Origin: Billgrantia pellis
GTDB lineage: Bacteria; Pseudomonadota; Gammaproteobacteria; Pseudomonadales; Halomonadaceae
Direction: 5' to 3'
Assembly (NCBI RefSeq): GCF_008297955.1
Contig: NZ_VTPY01000002.1
Location: 434,001-498,000 of the forward strand
Length of the DNA: 64,000 nt
Each line of letters begins with the position of its first letter. The stretch's first letter is position 1. Positions 27,209 to 37,001 of this stretch are shown piece after piece. The position numbers and the translations under genes are program-made. The notes under the pieces were generated by a model. That model searched no databases and was not told where the DNA came from. It worked only from the letters and a program-made list of their open reading frames with translations.

Positions 27209-28345
27209 CTACCATGCAGCTTGTCGTGCCGGCTCGAGCACGCCGGCCTCGCGTATGGCACGCCCTATGGCTGCCAGCATCTGCTCGTTGCGGGCCAGGT
27301 CGAGTTCGCCACGTACGCAGGCCACGATCACCGCGCGGCGCGCTTCGCTGCCCTGGCCCTGCGTGGCGATGCCCGCATCGCAGGCATGCCGATGCTGGGT
27401 ACCGGTCTTGTGGGTGAGGCGCACGTCGCGCCCCAGCCCCGCTTTCAGACGTCGCTCACCGCTGGTGGTGCGCGCCATCGTCGCCAGTAGCTCGGCGGTG
27501 GTATCCGGTCCCAACGCTCTGCCCTCGGCAATGTCGGCGAACATGTCGCCAATGGCATCGAGACGGCCGCTGTTGAGATCGGTGGCATAGTAACGGCGGT
27601 AGGCTTCGTCCAGGCTCGACAGATGCAGGTTCGCCGAGGACAGTCCCAGCCTTTGTTGCAGCCAGGCCAGCCGGGCGTTTTCGTCGTTGCGCTTGCGCAG
27701 CTCGATGAAATCCATGCCGCCCAGCGCAAAAGCATCCGGATGCAGGTTGGCATGGACGTGGCGCCGTACGTCGACAAGCGTCGTGATGGGCCCCACTCCG
27801 CCCGGAGGCGTCAATTGCCGGACCCGGCGGTTGACGCTTTCCAGCCCCAGGTAGCGAATCAGCATATCGGTGGCGGTGTTGTCACTGACGATCAGCATCG
27901 ATTCGAGCAGTTGTCGCAGCGTCAACCGACTCCCTGGCGACGCCCAGTTGGTGGCGCCGGCACCGTCCACGTAGTCGCTCCGTTGCACTTCGAGGCGCTC
28001 GTTCAACGTCGTCTCCCCCGCCTCTACCCGGGCCATCAGCTCGACGGCTACCGGAACCTTTGTCATCGAAGCCAGGTACCAGAACTCGTCGTCATGCCAG
28101 CCGAAGCGCGCGCCATTCCCGAGATCGCGAACATGAACGCCCAGCTTGCCACCGAAACCGGCCTCGAGCAGTGCCAGCCTGGCCTGGAGGCGATTTCCCC
28201 AGGCCGGCTCGACACGCAACACCGCGCGTTCGGTCCAGTCCGGCTCGGCCCCTGCCGGCGCAGACGAGGATAGCCATAGGAAACTTGCGCTCAGCAGGCA
28301 ATGCACGACGCCACGCCACCGGCGATTACGCCACCGCCCTTCCAT
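27209..28345 (-). CDS. Class A beta-lactamase-like serine hydrolase
   Basis: The precursor is about 378 residues with a signal peptide (hydrophobic core then APAGAE). It has the active-site S-x-x-K as SMTK (93-96), the S-D-N loop (154-156) and K-T-G (313-315), in the class A order. Between SDN and KTG it has about 40 more residues than usual. I find no E-x-x-L-N omega-loop motif; the closest, ATDLN near 254-258, lacks the glutamate. It may therefore be a penicillin-recognising peptidase or esterase and not an efficient beta-lactamase. The ATG at 28345 follows GAGGAGG. It lies 29 bases after a membrane acyltransferase gene, probably cotranscribed. Confidence 0.82.
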   Translation of the reverse strand: MEGRWRNRRWRGVVHCLLSASFLWLSSSAPAGAEPDWTERAVLRVEPAWGNRLQARLALLEAGFGGKLGVHVRDLGNGARFGWHDDEFWYLASMTKVPVAVELMARVEAGETTLNERLEVQRSDYVDGAGATNWASPGSRLTLRQLLESMLIVSDNTATDMLIRYLGLESVNRRVRQLTPPGGVGPITTLVDVRRHVHANLHPDAFALGGMDFIELRKRNDENARLAWLQQRLGLSSANLHLSSLDEAYRRYYATDLNSGRLDAIGDMFADIAEGRALGPDTTAELLATMARTTSGERRLKAGLGRDVRLTHKTGTQHRHACDAGIATQGQGSEARRAVIVACVRGELDLARNEQMLAAIGRAIREAGVLEPARQAAW

Positions 28346-28374
28346 GCTGCCTCCTCGACTCCAGTCAAGACGCA

Positions 28375-29478
28375 TCACGAACGCTCGCGAAACCAGCGAA
28401 TGAAAGCGATCCAGCCGGCGGTAAGGGGAATCAATGCCATCCCGATACCCAACACCTGCGGATAGCTGTAGACCTGCCAGGCCTCCATCAGCAAGCGCAA
28501 GCCCAGGAAGATCACCACGATATGAAAAATGAAAGCGCGCAGCGCGTCGCTGCCGATCACCGTGATCGGGCGCAGCCAGGCGGCGGCGCGCCCGCCCCCC
28601 AACAGGCACAGCGCCAATATCGCCAGCGCGCCGCCGACGCTGAACAGCATGAACGGCGCCTCGGGCGGGTGCTTGCCGGCATTCCACGCCACGGCCGTCA
28701 GCGCCTCGTCGAACGTCGTCGTCGTCAGCACCAGCGCCACGAAACCTGCGAGCAGTATCGCCCCCGCGCCGGCCAGCCCGAGTACCAGCCGCCGCCGGGT
28801 AGCGGCATCGCCATACCAGCGCAGCACACCCTCGCCGATCAACAGCCCCAGCATGACCAGCGGCAAGCGCGCCAACTGGCCCCAGGTATAGTGATCGGCA
28901 TCCTCCACCAGGATCGCCTTGAGCGGCTCGATACCCCAGAAATGGAAGTGGCGCTCCAATGCGACAGACAGCGCCCCCACCGCCACGGGCAGCACCAGCC
29001 GCGACCAGAGCGGCATGCGATACCACAACGGCAATACCCAGGGCAGCCACAGCAGGGCCAGGGCGTAGAAACCCAGGATTTCGACCCAGATCGGAAAACG
29101 CTGGTAGAGCAACGCGGCGACGATGTCCTCGCGCGGAAAGATCGGCAGCATCTCGACAACGGTCAGCGCCTTGTACCAGAACATCACCTCAAGGCCGCGC
29201 AACACGAGCTTGAGCCGGCGCCGTGGCCAGTCCGACGTTCCCACCTTGGGCAGGAAGGCGACCGCCAGGGCAATGCCGAAGACCAGGATGAACAGCGACG
29301 AGGAGAACTTGGTCAACAAATGAATCGGCACCATTCCCCAGTCGGGCACCTCTGAGAGTCCCAGCAGCCCGCTGACCGCATGACTGAGGATCATCAGCGC
29401 GATAGCGATGCCACGGGCCAGGTCGATGGCCTCTACCCGAGCTCGCAGGGGCGGCAGCACCGGCCGCTGCGCAAGCAT
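28375..29478 (-). CDS. Membrane acyltransferase-like / DUF1624-type protein
   Basis: The product is about 367 residues with about ten membrane helices. It begins RVEAIDLARGIAIALMILSH, the R-x-x-x-I-D-x-x-R-G-I pattern shared by HGSNAT-like (DUF1624, DUF418) and acyltransferase-3 families. The histidine in that motif is the likely catalytic or acyl-relay residue. Later segments show no soluble domain. It could acetylate a periplasmic sugar or wall component. It precedes the beta-lactamase-like gene, which suggests a cell-envelope role, but this is inferred. Confidence 0.78.
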   Translation of the reverse strand: MLAQRPVLPPLRARVEAIDLARGIAIALMILSHAVSGLLGLSEVPDWGMVPIHLLTKFSSSLFILVFGIALAVAFLPKVGTSDWPRRRLKLVLRGLEVMFWYKALTVVEMLPIFPREDIVAALLYQRFPIWVEILGFYALALLWLPWVLPLWYRMPLWSRLVLPVAVGALSVALERHFHFWGIEPLKAILVEDADHYTWGQLARLPLVMLGLLIGEGVLRWYGDAATRRRLVLGLAGAGAILLAGFVALVLTTTTFDEALTAVAWNAGKHPPEAPFMLFSVGGALAILALCLLGGGRAAAWLRPITVIGSDALRAFIFHIVVIFLGLRLLMEAWQVYSYPQVLGIGMALIPLTAGWIAFIRWFRERS

Positions 29479-29640
29479 GCTCAACGGGCTATCTCTCGCA
29501 CGTTACCGACCTCCTGGCTCACGCCACGATGCAACTGCCCGGCACGAGTGAAGGAGACGGCCTGCCGATCCTGCGCCGCGAAACCGGCGACCCGGATGCG
29601 AGAGCCTCCTGGCCACCACGCTTTTTTCCCCGATCGCCTG

Positions 29641-29958
29641 TCACTCATCTCGCCCCAGGGGGATCGAGAATTCGATGGCGAACCCGTCCGCCCCGCGTTC
29701 GTGCAACACGACGCTCGCTTCGTCCAACGGCAGCGGTGCCTCACGGTTCGTTTCCGGCAGGTACAAGAGGAGCCAGTAAGCGCAGAGCAGCGCCATCAGC
29801 AGCAACAACAGCCATGAGGCCAACACTCCCATCAGCAGCCTGCGCGCCCTACCACGCCTCGTCTCGGCCTCGCGGGCCTGAATCGCCCGGGCTTCGATGC
29901 CTGGGCGGCTGTGCCACTTGCGCCCATGATTCGCTCCCAAACGCCATCGCTCGTCCAT
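29641..29958 (-). CDS. Small single-pass membrane protein of unknown function
   Basis: The product is 105 residues with a strongly basic N-terminal 40 residues. One membrane helix follows (LLMGVLASWLLLLLMALLCA), then a short acidic outer domain ending PLGRDE. I do not recognise the family. The ATG at 29958 has an excellent ribosome binding site (GGGAGGGAAGTC), so I take it as a real gene. By charge, the N-terminus is inside. It lies 162 bases upstream of the membrane acyltransferase gene on the same strand. Confidence 0.6.
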   Translation of the reverse strand: MDERWRLGANHGRKWHSRPGIEARAIQAREAETRRGRARRLLMGVLASWLLLLLMALLCAYWLLLYLPETNREAPLPLDEASVVLHERGADGFAIEFSIPLGRDE

Positions 29959-30143
29959 GACTTCCCTCCCGAACGTCCGGTTCGTTCCACTCCATGCCGC
30001 CTACGCCACCCAGGCAGGGGCAATGAGGCATTCATCAGCATAGGGGCAGCGACGCGCGCTGAACAGTTCGCGGGGATGTCCCGCCCCGCTGGCGCCATCG
30101 TCCGCAAGCGCACACACTGGAGCGAAACCGTGAGAGGCGTGTC

Positions 30144-30448
30144 ATGTTCAGATCCGCACTGGTAGTCGGCCATTTCCGAGGCATTCGTCTGGAAGTGCAT
30201 ATCAGTTGGCTCATTATCTTCGTGCTGCTGCTTTCCACCATGAGCACGGGCTTCCAGCGTCTGCAACCCGACTGGACGATGACTACCTCGATCGTCACGG
30301 CGCTGGTCACTTCGCTGCTATTCTTCGCCTCGATCGTCGCGCACGAATTGGGGCAAAGCCTGTGATGGACGGGCGTCGTGTCAGCGGTTGGATCGATCGA
30401 CAGCGCCTGCTGCGGATTATCGAGATTCACATGCAAGTGAAGCGCTGA
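30144..30448 (+). pseudogene. Internally deleted site-2 protease (M50, CBS-domain type)
   Basis: The first 73 codons (ending at the TGA 30363-30365) encode the start of a rhomboid-unrelated M50 site-2 protease: GIRLEVHISWLIIFVLLLST and the zinc motif region IVAHELGQSL. The normal motif is HELGHSL; here the second zinc-binding histidine is glutamine. Straight after, in another frame, codons from 30365 to 30448 encode DGRRVSGWIDRQRLLRIIEI, matching the C-terminal end of the CBS pair these proteases carry. The middle (most of the membrane domain and CBS domains) is missing. The simplest reading is a deletion plus frameshift, leaving a nonfunctional remnant. Confidence 0.75.
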
Positions 30449-30502
30449 GAGCCCTTCAGCCGATCGGTTTCCATGCGTTCTGTCATGCGCACCGAATCCC
30501 GC

Positions 30503-31714
30503 TTATTCCTTGGAAGCACGCAAAAGCAGGTTTCGCGGTGTCAGTTCCGGCGCACAGAAGACTCCCAATTCCGTTCGAAAACCCGCCTCTTCCATGCGGC
30601 ATTGGCGATCCAGAAGCAGCCAGATCTCGAGCGGACGACGAAACACGTGACGCACCAGTTCCAGACGGGCCACTTCGGCCTGACGTCGCCACCCCTCCCG
30701 TTCGTAACGCTCCCACATCACGTCGCCACGCAGAGGTATCGACTTGCGCGCAGCCGCCCAACGGCAGAACGCTTCGAAGCTTTGGGGCACTCGGCCATAG
30801 GCCAGGCTCGGCACCGGCAGGTAGGCATCAACGCCACGCAGCTGCCGCTGCAACGCATCGAAGCCCAGACGCCAGGCGCTGGCCCGCTCGCGGTTGCGAC
30901 GCACTCCTTGCGGCGCGGTCACGGTTTCCTGCACGGCCAGGGCGAGATCCTCCCGTGAAAAGGACAGCGCATGCTCGGCGTACAGCGATGCCCCTCGCCG
31001 CGAGAGCGGCCGGTAAGTCGCATCCCGGGTGCGCTGGTAGCAGCATGGTGCCAGCGAGACTGAACTCCCCGTGGCCGCAGCCAGCTCGAGCAGGTGCAGA
31101 TGCAAGTCGCCGCAGGCATGCAATGCCGCCACGTGCGTGCCCGGCCCCAGCCAGCGAGCGGCATCGGATGCCAGCACGTCCTGTTCCTGCATCTGCAGGG
31201 CCACGCCTTGGTCGGTCGCGAGTCGGCGCCCTTTCTCGCATAGCGCAGGCTGCCACTCCAGGCCAGTCGCCTCGATGCCATACCGGCGCACCAGTGCGCG
31301 CGCCAGATGTCCCTTGCCCGCGCACCACTCCACTACGCTCTCTCCGGGCGATAGTGGCAAACGTCGAACAAAGGCATCGATCTGACGCCACTTGCGCCCC
31401 CCAACGTGCCGCCCCCAGGCTTCGGGCAGCGTCGCGCCGGCGGCATCCAGGGAAGGCAGGGCCACCAGCTCGGCAAGCTCGTCGACCGGCAACCAGTCGC
31501 GTAGCGGCGAATTCCGCCATGGATCGGCCTGCAGCCGCTCAACTTCGCTCTCCCCAAGGCCGAGCAGGCACTCGGCCAGGCCGGGGTAGCGCTCGCGCCA
31601 GGGCAACTGCCGATGCATGAACGGCAAGGGTCGCCAGAGCAGTTGCCATTCGGCCAGGTGCTCGGTGAGACGGCGAAACCGGTAGTCAGTATTCGATTCT
31701 GGAGGCTTCGGCAT
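30503..31714 (-). CDS. SAM-dependent methyltransferase, METTL25/RRNAD1-like
   Basis: The product is about 403 residues. After an N-terminal region of about 120 residues comes WRQIDAFVRRLPLSPGESVV and the SAM motif VVEWCAGKGHLARALVRRYG. A second-strand acidic segment and the late HACGDLHLHLLE and SLAPCCYQ motifs follow. The EWCAGKGHLA and APCCYQ pair is typical of PF13679 methyltransferases, related to eukaryotic METTL25. The target is unknown. The frame is open to 31807, but the ATG at 31714 suits the domain. It overlaps the end of the upstream periplasmic protein gene by 29 bases, which indicates coupled translation. Confidence 0.85.
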   Translation of the reverse strand: MPKPPESNTDYRFRRLTEHLAEWQLLWRPLPFMHRQLPWRERYPGLAECLLGLGESEVERLQADPWRNSPLRDWLPVDELAELVALPSLDAAGATLPEAWGRHVGGRKWRQIDAFVRRLPLSPGESVVEWCAGKGHLARALVRRYGIEATGLEWQPALCEKGRRLATDQGVALQMQEQDVLASDAARWLGPGTHVAALHACGDLHLHLLELAAATGSSVSLAPCCYQRTRDATYRPLSRRGASLYAEHALSFSREDLALAVQETVTAPQGVRRNRERASAWRLGFDALQRQLRGVDAYLPVPSLAYGRVPQSFEAFCRWAAARKSIPLRGDVMWERYEREGWRRQAEVARLELVRHVFRRPLEIWLLLDRQCRMEEAGFRTELGVFCAPELTPRNLLLRASKE

Positions 31715-32219
31715 CGAACGCCACCGAAATATCGATGCCCTCATCGAGCGTTGGTGCGTCTTCCAGCGACTTCTGCAGGGCCAGAGAGCCTTCCAACCGA
31801 CCGGCAACCCGTGCCACGGTGCCTTCGACAGAGAACGCTTTCAGTTCCAGCCGGACGTCACCGCCATCCGAGGTGAACACTGGCGGCATCGGGGAGGTGC
31901 CGATCGGATGCAGCACGTCGAGGGCCGTGACCTCACCGTCGACCAGTGTGATGCTGAGCGAGAGCGAATCCAGGTGCTCGATCCTATCCGGTTCGACGAA
32001 CCCGGTGAGATCGATGGTGTAGTGCTCGCCCTGATCGGTAAAGGTGGCATGGGAGTCGGTGCCCTGACGCAGGATGTGCCACTCTCGCTCTTCGCCGGCG
32101 AGCAGGCCCGTGATGCGGCCGGCAAGCTCGAATTCCTCGGGTGTCTCGGCCATGACCGGCATGGCCGCCAACAGCGCTGCCGCCCCCAGCCATTGCGGCT
32201 TTCTCCCCGTATCGAACAT
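31686..32219 (-). CDS. Hypothetical periplasmic protein
   Basis: The precursor is about 177 residues with a signal peptide (LGAAALLAAMPVMAETPEE). The mature part is rich in beta-strand-like segments and acidic residues (DGEVTALDVLHPIG, DVRLELKAFSVEGTVARVAG), suggesting a small beta-rich periplasmic domain. I do not recognise a family. The ATG at 32219 follows a GGGGGG run; the longer frame upstream to 32507 lies over the GFA gene and is a shadow. It is the gene before the methyltransferase, overlapping it by 29 bases. Confidence 0.7.
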   Translation of the reverse strand: MFDTGRKPQWLGAAALLAAMPVMAETPEEFELAGRITGLLAGEEREWHILRQGTDSHATFTDQGEHYTIDLTGFVEPDRIEHLDSLSLSITLVDGEVTALDVLHPIGTSPMPPVFTSDGGDVRLELKAFSVEGTVARVAGRLEGSLALQKSLEDAPTLDEGIDISVAFDAEASRIEY

Positions 32220-32286
32220 GGCGCCCCCCTGCGTGTTGACGGTGCGCAAGCTGCGCCACCTGGCGGTCATTCTCGGGGGCGGTCGG

Positions 32287-32757
32287 CTACCTGACAAGGC
32301 CCAATCGCTCGTGCCATTCCGCCAGGCTCTCCTGAGGATAGTGCGAGAAGCACTGGTCGTGCGGTCCGACATGGGGCTCGATCCAGCTGGCCTTGCTGTC
32401 GAGCAACAGGTGGACCCGCTCGGGCGGCACGGGCAGCGGCGTGTCGATCGCCGAGGCAAAGGGATGAACGAGTTCCGGCCATCGCGGATCGTAGACCCAC
32501 AGGGCACTGCCGCAGCGCGAACAGAAGTGGCGTTCGCCCGGGCTCTCCTCGCCCTCGATCAGCGCATGGTAAATCGTTATCTGCTCGCCGCCTTCGACGC
32601 TCAGCGTCTCGTAGCGACCGCCGAGATTGATGGCATACCCACCGCCTCCCGCCGTCTTGCGGCAGATGGAACAGTAACAGCGTTGATAGGGGTACGGGTG
32701 CGGCGAATCCACTTGAAAGCGCACCGCACCACAGTGGCAGGAACCTTCGAGCAGCAT
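32287..32757 (-). CDS. GFA/CENP-V family zinc protein
   Basis: The product is about 156 residues. It has the two zinc sites of the Gfa fold: CHCGAVRF at the start, CYCSICRKTAGGGGYAINLG, and HFCSRCGSALWVYD. The family is named for a glutathione-dependent formaldehyde-activating enzyme, but most members have no proven activity. The ATG at 32757 follows GAGGG at seven bases; a GTG at 32769 is an alternative. It lies 64 bases after trxC on the same strand. Confidence 0.9.
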   Translation of the reverse strand: MLLEGSCHCGAVRFQVDSPHPYPYQRCYCSICRKTAGGGGYAINLGGRYETLSVEGGEQITIYHALIEGEESPGERHFCSRCGSALWVYDPRWPELVHPFASAIDTPLPVPPERVHLLLDSKASWIEPHVGPHDQCFSHYPQESLAEWHERLGLVR

Positions 32758-32821
32758 GGCATCCCTCACGATCAGGTTGACAGGTTTCTTCAGCGTAGCG
32801 TCTGCTGCGTCGACCGGCCCA

Positions 32822-33262
32822 TTAGCCGAGCAAGTGCGGCTGGAGCCATTGGCGCAGCTGGGTACCCTGCAGCAGGCCCGGCTGGCGAGCGAGTTCCCGG
32901 CCTTCGCGAAACACGATCAACGTGGGGATGCTGCGAATGCCGAACTGCCCCGCCAACCCGGGCTCGGCCTCGGTATCGAGCTTGGCGAAGCGCATTCGCG
33001 GCTCCAGCTCGCGTGCGGCCTCGGCGAAGGTCGGCGCCATCGCTTTGCACGGGCCGCACCAGTTGGCCCAGAAGTCGACGACCACCGGCATCTCGCTGCG
33101 CACGACCAGAGCGTGGAAATTGCCACCGGTCAGCTCCGCCGGCTCGCCGTTGAACAGTGCCTGCTTGCATTTGCCGCAACGCGGCCCGTCGTCCAAGCGG
33201 GCCTGGACGACGCGATTGACGGCGCCGCAGCGGGGGCAGCCGAGAGTCAGGGAATCGGACAT
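32822..33262 (-). CDS. trxC: Thioredoxin 2 with N-terminal zinc finger
   Basis: The 146-residue protein has the zinc-binding pairs CPRC (9-12) and CGKC (29-32), then a thioredoxin fold with active site WCGPC (68-72) and the cis-proline loop RSIPTLIVFREG. This is the TrxC arrangement: a cytosolic disulfide reductase, in E. coli induced by oxidative stress through OxyR. The ATG at 33262 begins MSDSLTLGCPRC, the family N-terminus. It is divergent from a glutathione transferase gene. Confidence 0.94.
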   Translation of the reverse strand: MSDSLTLGCPRCGAVNRVVQARLDDGPRCGKCKQALFNGEPAELTGGNFHALVVRSEMPVVVDFWANWCGPCKAMAPTFAEAARELEPRMRFAKLDTEAEPGLAGQFGIRSIPTLIVFREGRELARQPGLLQGTQLRQWLQPHLLG

Positions 33263-33441
33263 GTCGGAGAGGCTCCCATTGCTGGAAACGTAGGAAGATC
33301 GTCCTAAGATGGCGCTTATGCCGCGAGCCATCAAGCGGCGTGACTGCCTGGCCTGCCAGTGCCTGGCCGGCCTTACGCTCGCAAGCGACGAAATGCTAGG
33401 GTTGGGGCCATGCAAACCGGTTTCGACGAAAGGACATTGCG

Positions 33442-34074
33442 ATGATCGATCTCTGGACCTGGACCACGCCCAACGGCCGCAAGGTCTCGATCCTGCTGGA
33501 GGAGCTCGGTCTACCCTATCGAGTCCATCCGGTGGATATCACCCAGGGCGAACAATGGGCTCCTGCGTTTCTTGAAATCAGCCCCAATAACAAGATTCCC
33601 GCCATCCGCGATGACGAGGCCGACATGGCATTGATGGAATCGGGGGCGATCATGATCTATCTGGCCGAGAAGACCGGACGCTTCCTGCCCACCGACCCCG
33701 AAGGCCGCTATCGCACCCTGGAGTGGCTAATGTGGCAGATGGGCGGCGCGGGTCCCATGCTCGGCCAGGCTCACCATTTCCTCCAGTTCAACCCGGGGAA
33801 GGCCCCTTATGCGGAAGAGCGCTTCCATCAGGAGGCACAACGCCTGTATGACGTGCTGAACACTCGACTGGCCGGTCACGATTACGTGGCGGGCGACGAC
33901 TACACCATCGCCGACATGGCCATCTGGCCGTGGGTGTCGCGCTACGCGTGGCAGCGCATCGACCTCGATCGCTACCCTCACGTGAAGCGCTGGTACGTCG
34001 CCATCGCCGAGCGGCCGGCCGTCCAGCGCGGCTACCACTGCCCCAACAAGGTCAACGAGATTCCGCTGCCTTAG
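33442..34074 (+). CDS. Glutathione S-transferase, YfcG/YghU-like (Nu class)
   Basis: The 210-residue protein has an N-terminal thioredoxin-like domain with the TPNGRKVSILLEELGLPY motif, where T-x-N-x-x-K replaces the usual tyrosine/serine/cysteine. The conserved ISPNNKIPAI cis-proline and MESGAIMIYLAEKTG follow. The C-terminal helical domain has YTIADMAIWPWVSRY. Nu-class enzymes such as YfcG have glutathione-dependent disulfide reductase activity. It is divergent from trxC, which fits a thiol-redox role. Confidence 0.9.
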   Translation: MIDLWTWTTPNGRKVSILLEELGLPYRVHPVDITQGEQWAPAFLEISPNNKIPAIRDDEADMALMESGAIMIYLAEKTGRFLPTDPEGRYRTLEWLMWQMGGAGPMLGQAHHFLQFNPGKAPYAEERFHQEAQRLYDVLNTRLAGHDYVAGDDYTIADMAIWPWVSRYAWQRIDLDRYPHVKRWYVAIAERPAVQRGYHCPNKVNEIPLP

Positions 34075-34118
34075 CCAACCGAGTGCCGCCACACAGCCAA
34101 CCTCGAGGAGATGACATC

Positions 34119-34439
34119 ATGGGGCGTCTACTCTCACTTGTTCTGATTGCCGGCCTCGCCTATGGCGGTCTTTATATCTATTACGGCGTGATCGTGGAGG
34201 ATGCGATCGAGGCACAACTCGAGCGTCGCGGCCTGACTGCCGTGGAGGTGGAGCAGATCGATTACGGTTTCATGGCTCCGCTGAGCAACGAAGCGACGAT
34301 TTCCGCCGAGCTCGACTATCGCGGCGCCGAAGCCACCGTCACCGTGCGCCTCGAAGGTCATCCGCTATTCTCGGACGAAATACGCATCCAGTTGGAAGGG
34401 CTGCAGGCGTTGCGGCTTCGCTTCGGAGAGAATGAATAA
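34119..34439 (+). CDS. Small membrane-anchored hypothetical protein
   Basis: The product is about 106 residues. It begins with one hydrophobic segment (LLSLVLIAGLAYGGLYIYYG) that would anchor it in the inner membrane. A periplasmic-side region of about 80 residues follows, with alternating beta-strand pattern (EVEQIDYGFMAPLSNEATIS). I do not recognise the family. CGAGGAG lies nine bases before the ATG at 34119. It is 44 bases after the glutathione transferase gene and 69 bases before ppiC, all on the same strand. Confidence 0.65.
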   Translation: MGRLLSLVLIAGLAYGGLYIYYGVIVEDAIEAQLERRGLTAVEVEQIDYGFMAPLSNEATISAELDYRGAEATVTVRLEGHPLFSDEIRIQLEGLQALRLRFGENE

Positions 34440-34508
34440 GCCCCCGGGTCGTCGTGTTATGATGCCGACTTTCCCTTCCTCTCATTCCGACAGCGACAGG
34501 AGCACATC

Positions 34509-34787
34509 ATGGCCCAGGCAACCGCACGGCATATTCTGGTGGATAGCGAAGCGCAATGTGAGGCTCTCAAGGCCGAGATCGAGGGCGGTCGCGATTTCGC
34601 CGACGTGGCACGCGAGCACTCCTCCTGCCCCTCCGGTCGTCAGGGTGGCGATTTGGGCAGCTTCGGCCCGGGGCAGATGGTTCGCGAATTCGACGACGTG
34701 GTCTTCTCCGGTGAGCTGAACAAGGTACACGGCCCGGTGAAGACCCAATTCGGCTACCATCTGCTGGAAATTACCAGCCGCAGCTGA
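34509..34787 (+). CDS. ppiC: Parvulin-type peptidyl-prolyl isomerase
   Basis: The 92-residue protein is a single parvulin domain, like E. coli PpiC. It has ATARHILVDSEAQCEALKAE, then GRDFADVAREHSSCPSGRQG and the ending FGYHLLEITSRS. It lacks a signal peptide, so it acts in the cytosol, isomerising X-Pro bonds. ACAGGAG precedes the ATG. A strong terminator lies 24 bases after the stop. Confidence 0.95.
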   Translation: MAQATARHILVDSEAQCEALKAEIEGGRDFADVAREHSSCPSGRQGGDLGSFGPGQMVREFDDVVFSGELNKVHGPVKTQFGYHLLEITSRS

Positions 34788-34810
34788 TCCGGCCCAGGCC
34801 CCGTTCCGCT

Positions 34811-34847
34811 CGAAAACGCCGCCGTGCCCGTCACGGCGGCGTTTTCG
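34811..34847 (+). terminator. Rho-independent terminator after ppiC
   Basis: A perfect 16-base inverted repeat, arms CGAAAACGCCGCCGTG (34811-34826) and its complement (34832-34847), encloses a 5-base loop. The right arm contains TTTT. The symmetric A and T runs would let it act on both strands. Confidence 0.85.
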
Positions 34848-35010
34848 CGCCGGCTTGCCTAGAGACGAAAGTCAGCGCTGCGTCAACGGCACAGTGGGTG
34901 TCACCGCGCTCTCTGTACTCCCAGTGGCGGGAGGGGTGGCTGAGATACGCACCGCTCTCCGGCAAGCGTTAGGATAGTGGCTGACGCTCTCTCAGCACAC
35001 GGGACACCTC

Positions 35011-36005
<995 letters not shown>

Positions 36006-36009
<4 letters not shown>

Positions 36010-36767
36010 ATCTACAGTCGATCAAGACCCTCTACCTGGCCGAAATGGCCCGCAGCCTACGTACCGTGCTGCAGAGCATCGTCTCGCCGGTGGTCTCCAC
36101 CTCGCTCTACTTCGTGGTGTTCGGCGCCGCCATTGGCTCGCGCATCAGCGAGGTCGACGGCGTGAGCTACGGCGCTTTCATCGTGCCCGGGCTGATCATG
36201 CTGATGCTGCTGACCCAGAGTGTTTCCACCGCCTCGTTCGGGATCTTCTTTCCCCGCTTTTCCGGCTCGATCTACGAGATTCTTTCGGCGCCGATCTCCT
36301 ACCTTGAGATCGTGCTCGGCTTTGTCGGTGCCGCCGCGACAAAGTCGGTCATCCTGGGGTTGATCGTACTCGCCACCGCGCGGCTGTTCGTGCCCTTCTC
36401 GATCGCGCATCCGCTGGTCATGCTGCTGTTCCTGGTGCTCACCGCGCTGACCTTCAGCCTACTCGGCTTCATCATCGGCATCTGGGCCGATGGCTTCGAG
36501 AAACTGCAGCTGGTGCCGCTGCTGATCGTCACGCCGCTCACCTTCCTCGGCGGCACCTTCTATTCCATCGACATGCTGCCGCCCTTCTGGCAATCGCTGA
36601 CGCTACTCAACCCGGTGGTCTATCTGGTCAGCGGATTTCGTTGGAGCTTCTACGGCAGTGGCGACGTCAGCATCTGGGCCAGCCTCGGTACCATCGCGTT
36701 GTTCCTGGGCGCTGCCCTGGCGGTGGTCAACTGGATATTCAGAACCGGCTATCGGCTCAAACCGTGA
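36006..36767 (+). CDS. ABC-2 type exporter permease, YadH-like
   Basis: The 253-residue membrane protein has six helices and the ABC-2 permease pattern. It begins with a short amphipathic N-terminus ([20 protein letters not shown]), and has [20 protein letters not shown] before the last helices. This is the signature of the YadH/NodJ group. It dimerises as the channel for the ATPase encoded upstream, with which it is translationally coupled. The substrate is not predicted by context. Confidence 0.93.
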
Positions 36768-37001
36768 GCCGCATATGTTGGGCCGATACTGGCGCAATCC
36801 GGTTTTATTGACCATCCTTCAGCCTATGCTCGCATCGATGCTCATGGACCGGAAGTCCAGCACTTATTGCAAGCCAGTGTTTCGCAAGGATAAAGCGCTT
36901 CCGATCGGTACCCTGCGGAGTCGCGCGCATAACAATGACCGACTGATGGCACCGTAGATTCCACCTGTTGCCCCGGTGCCCTTCTTGCAAGGGACAAACG
37001 A

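Noticed and set aside
27209..29050. The extended frame fusing the beta-lactamase-like gene to upstream sequence.
   Set aside because: The upstream part is out of frame with the membrane acyltransferase gene that occupies it. The ATG at 28345 has GAGGAGG and a signal peptide.
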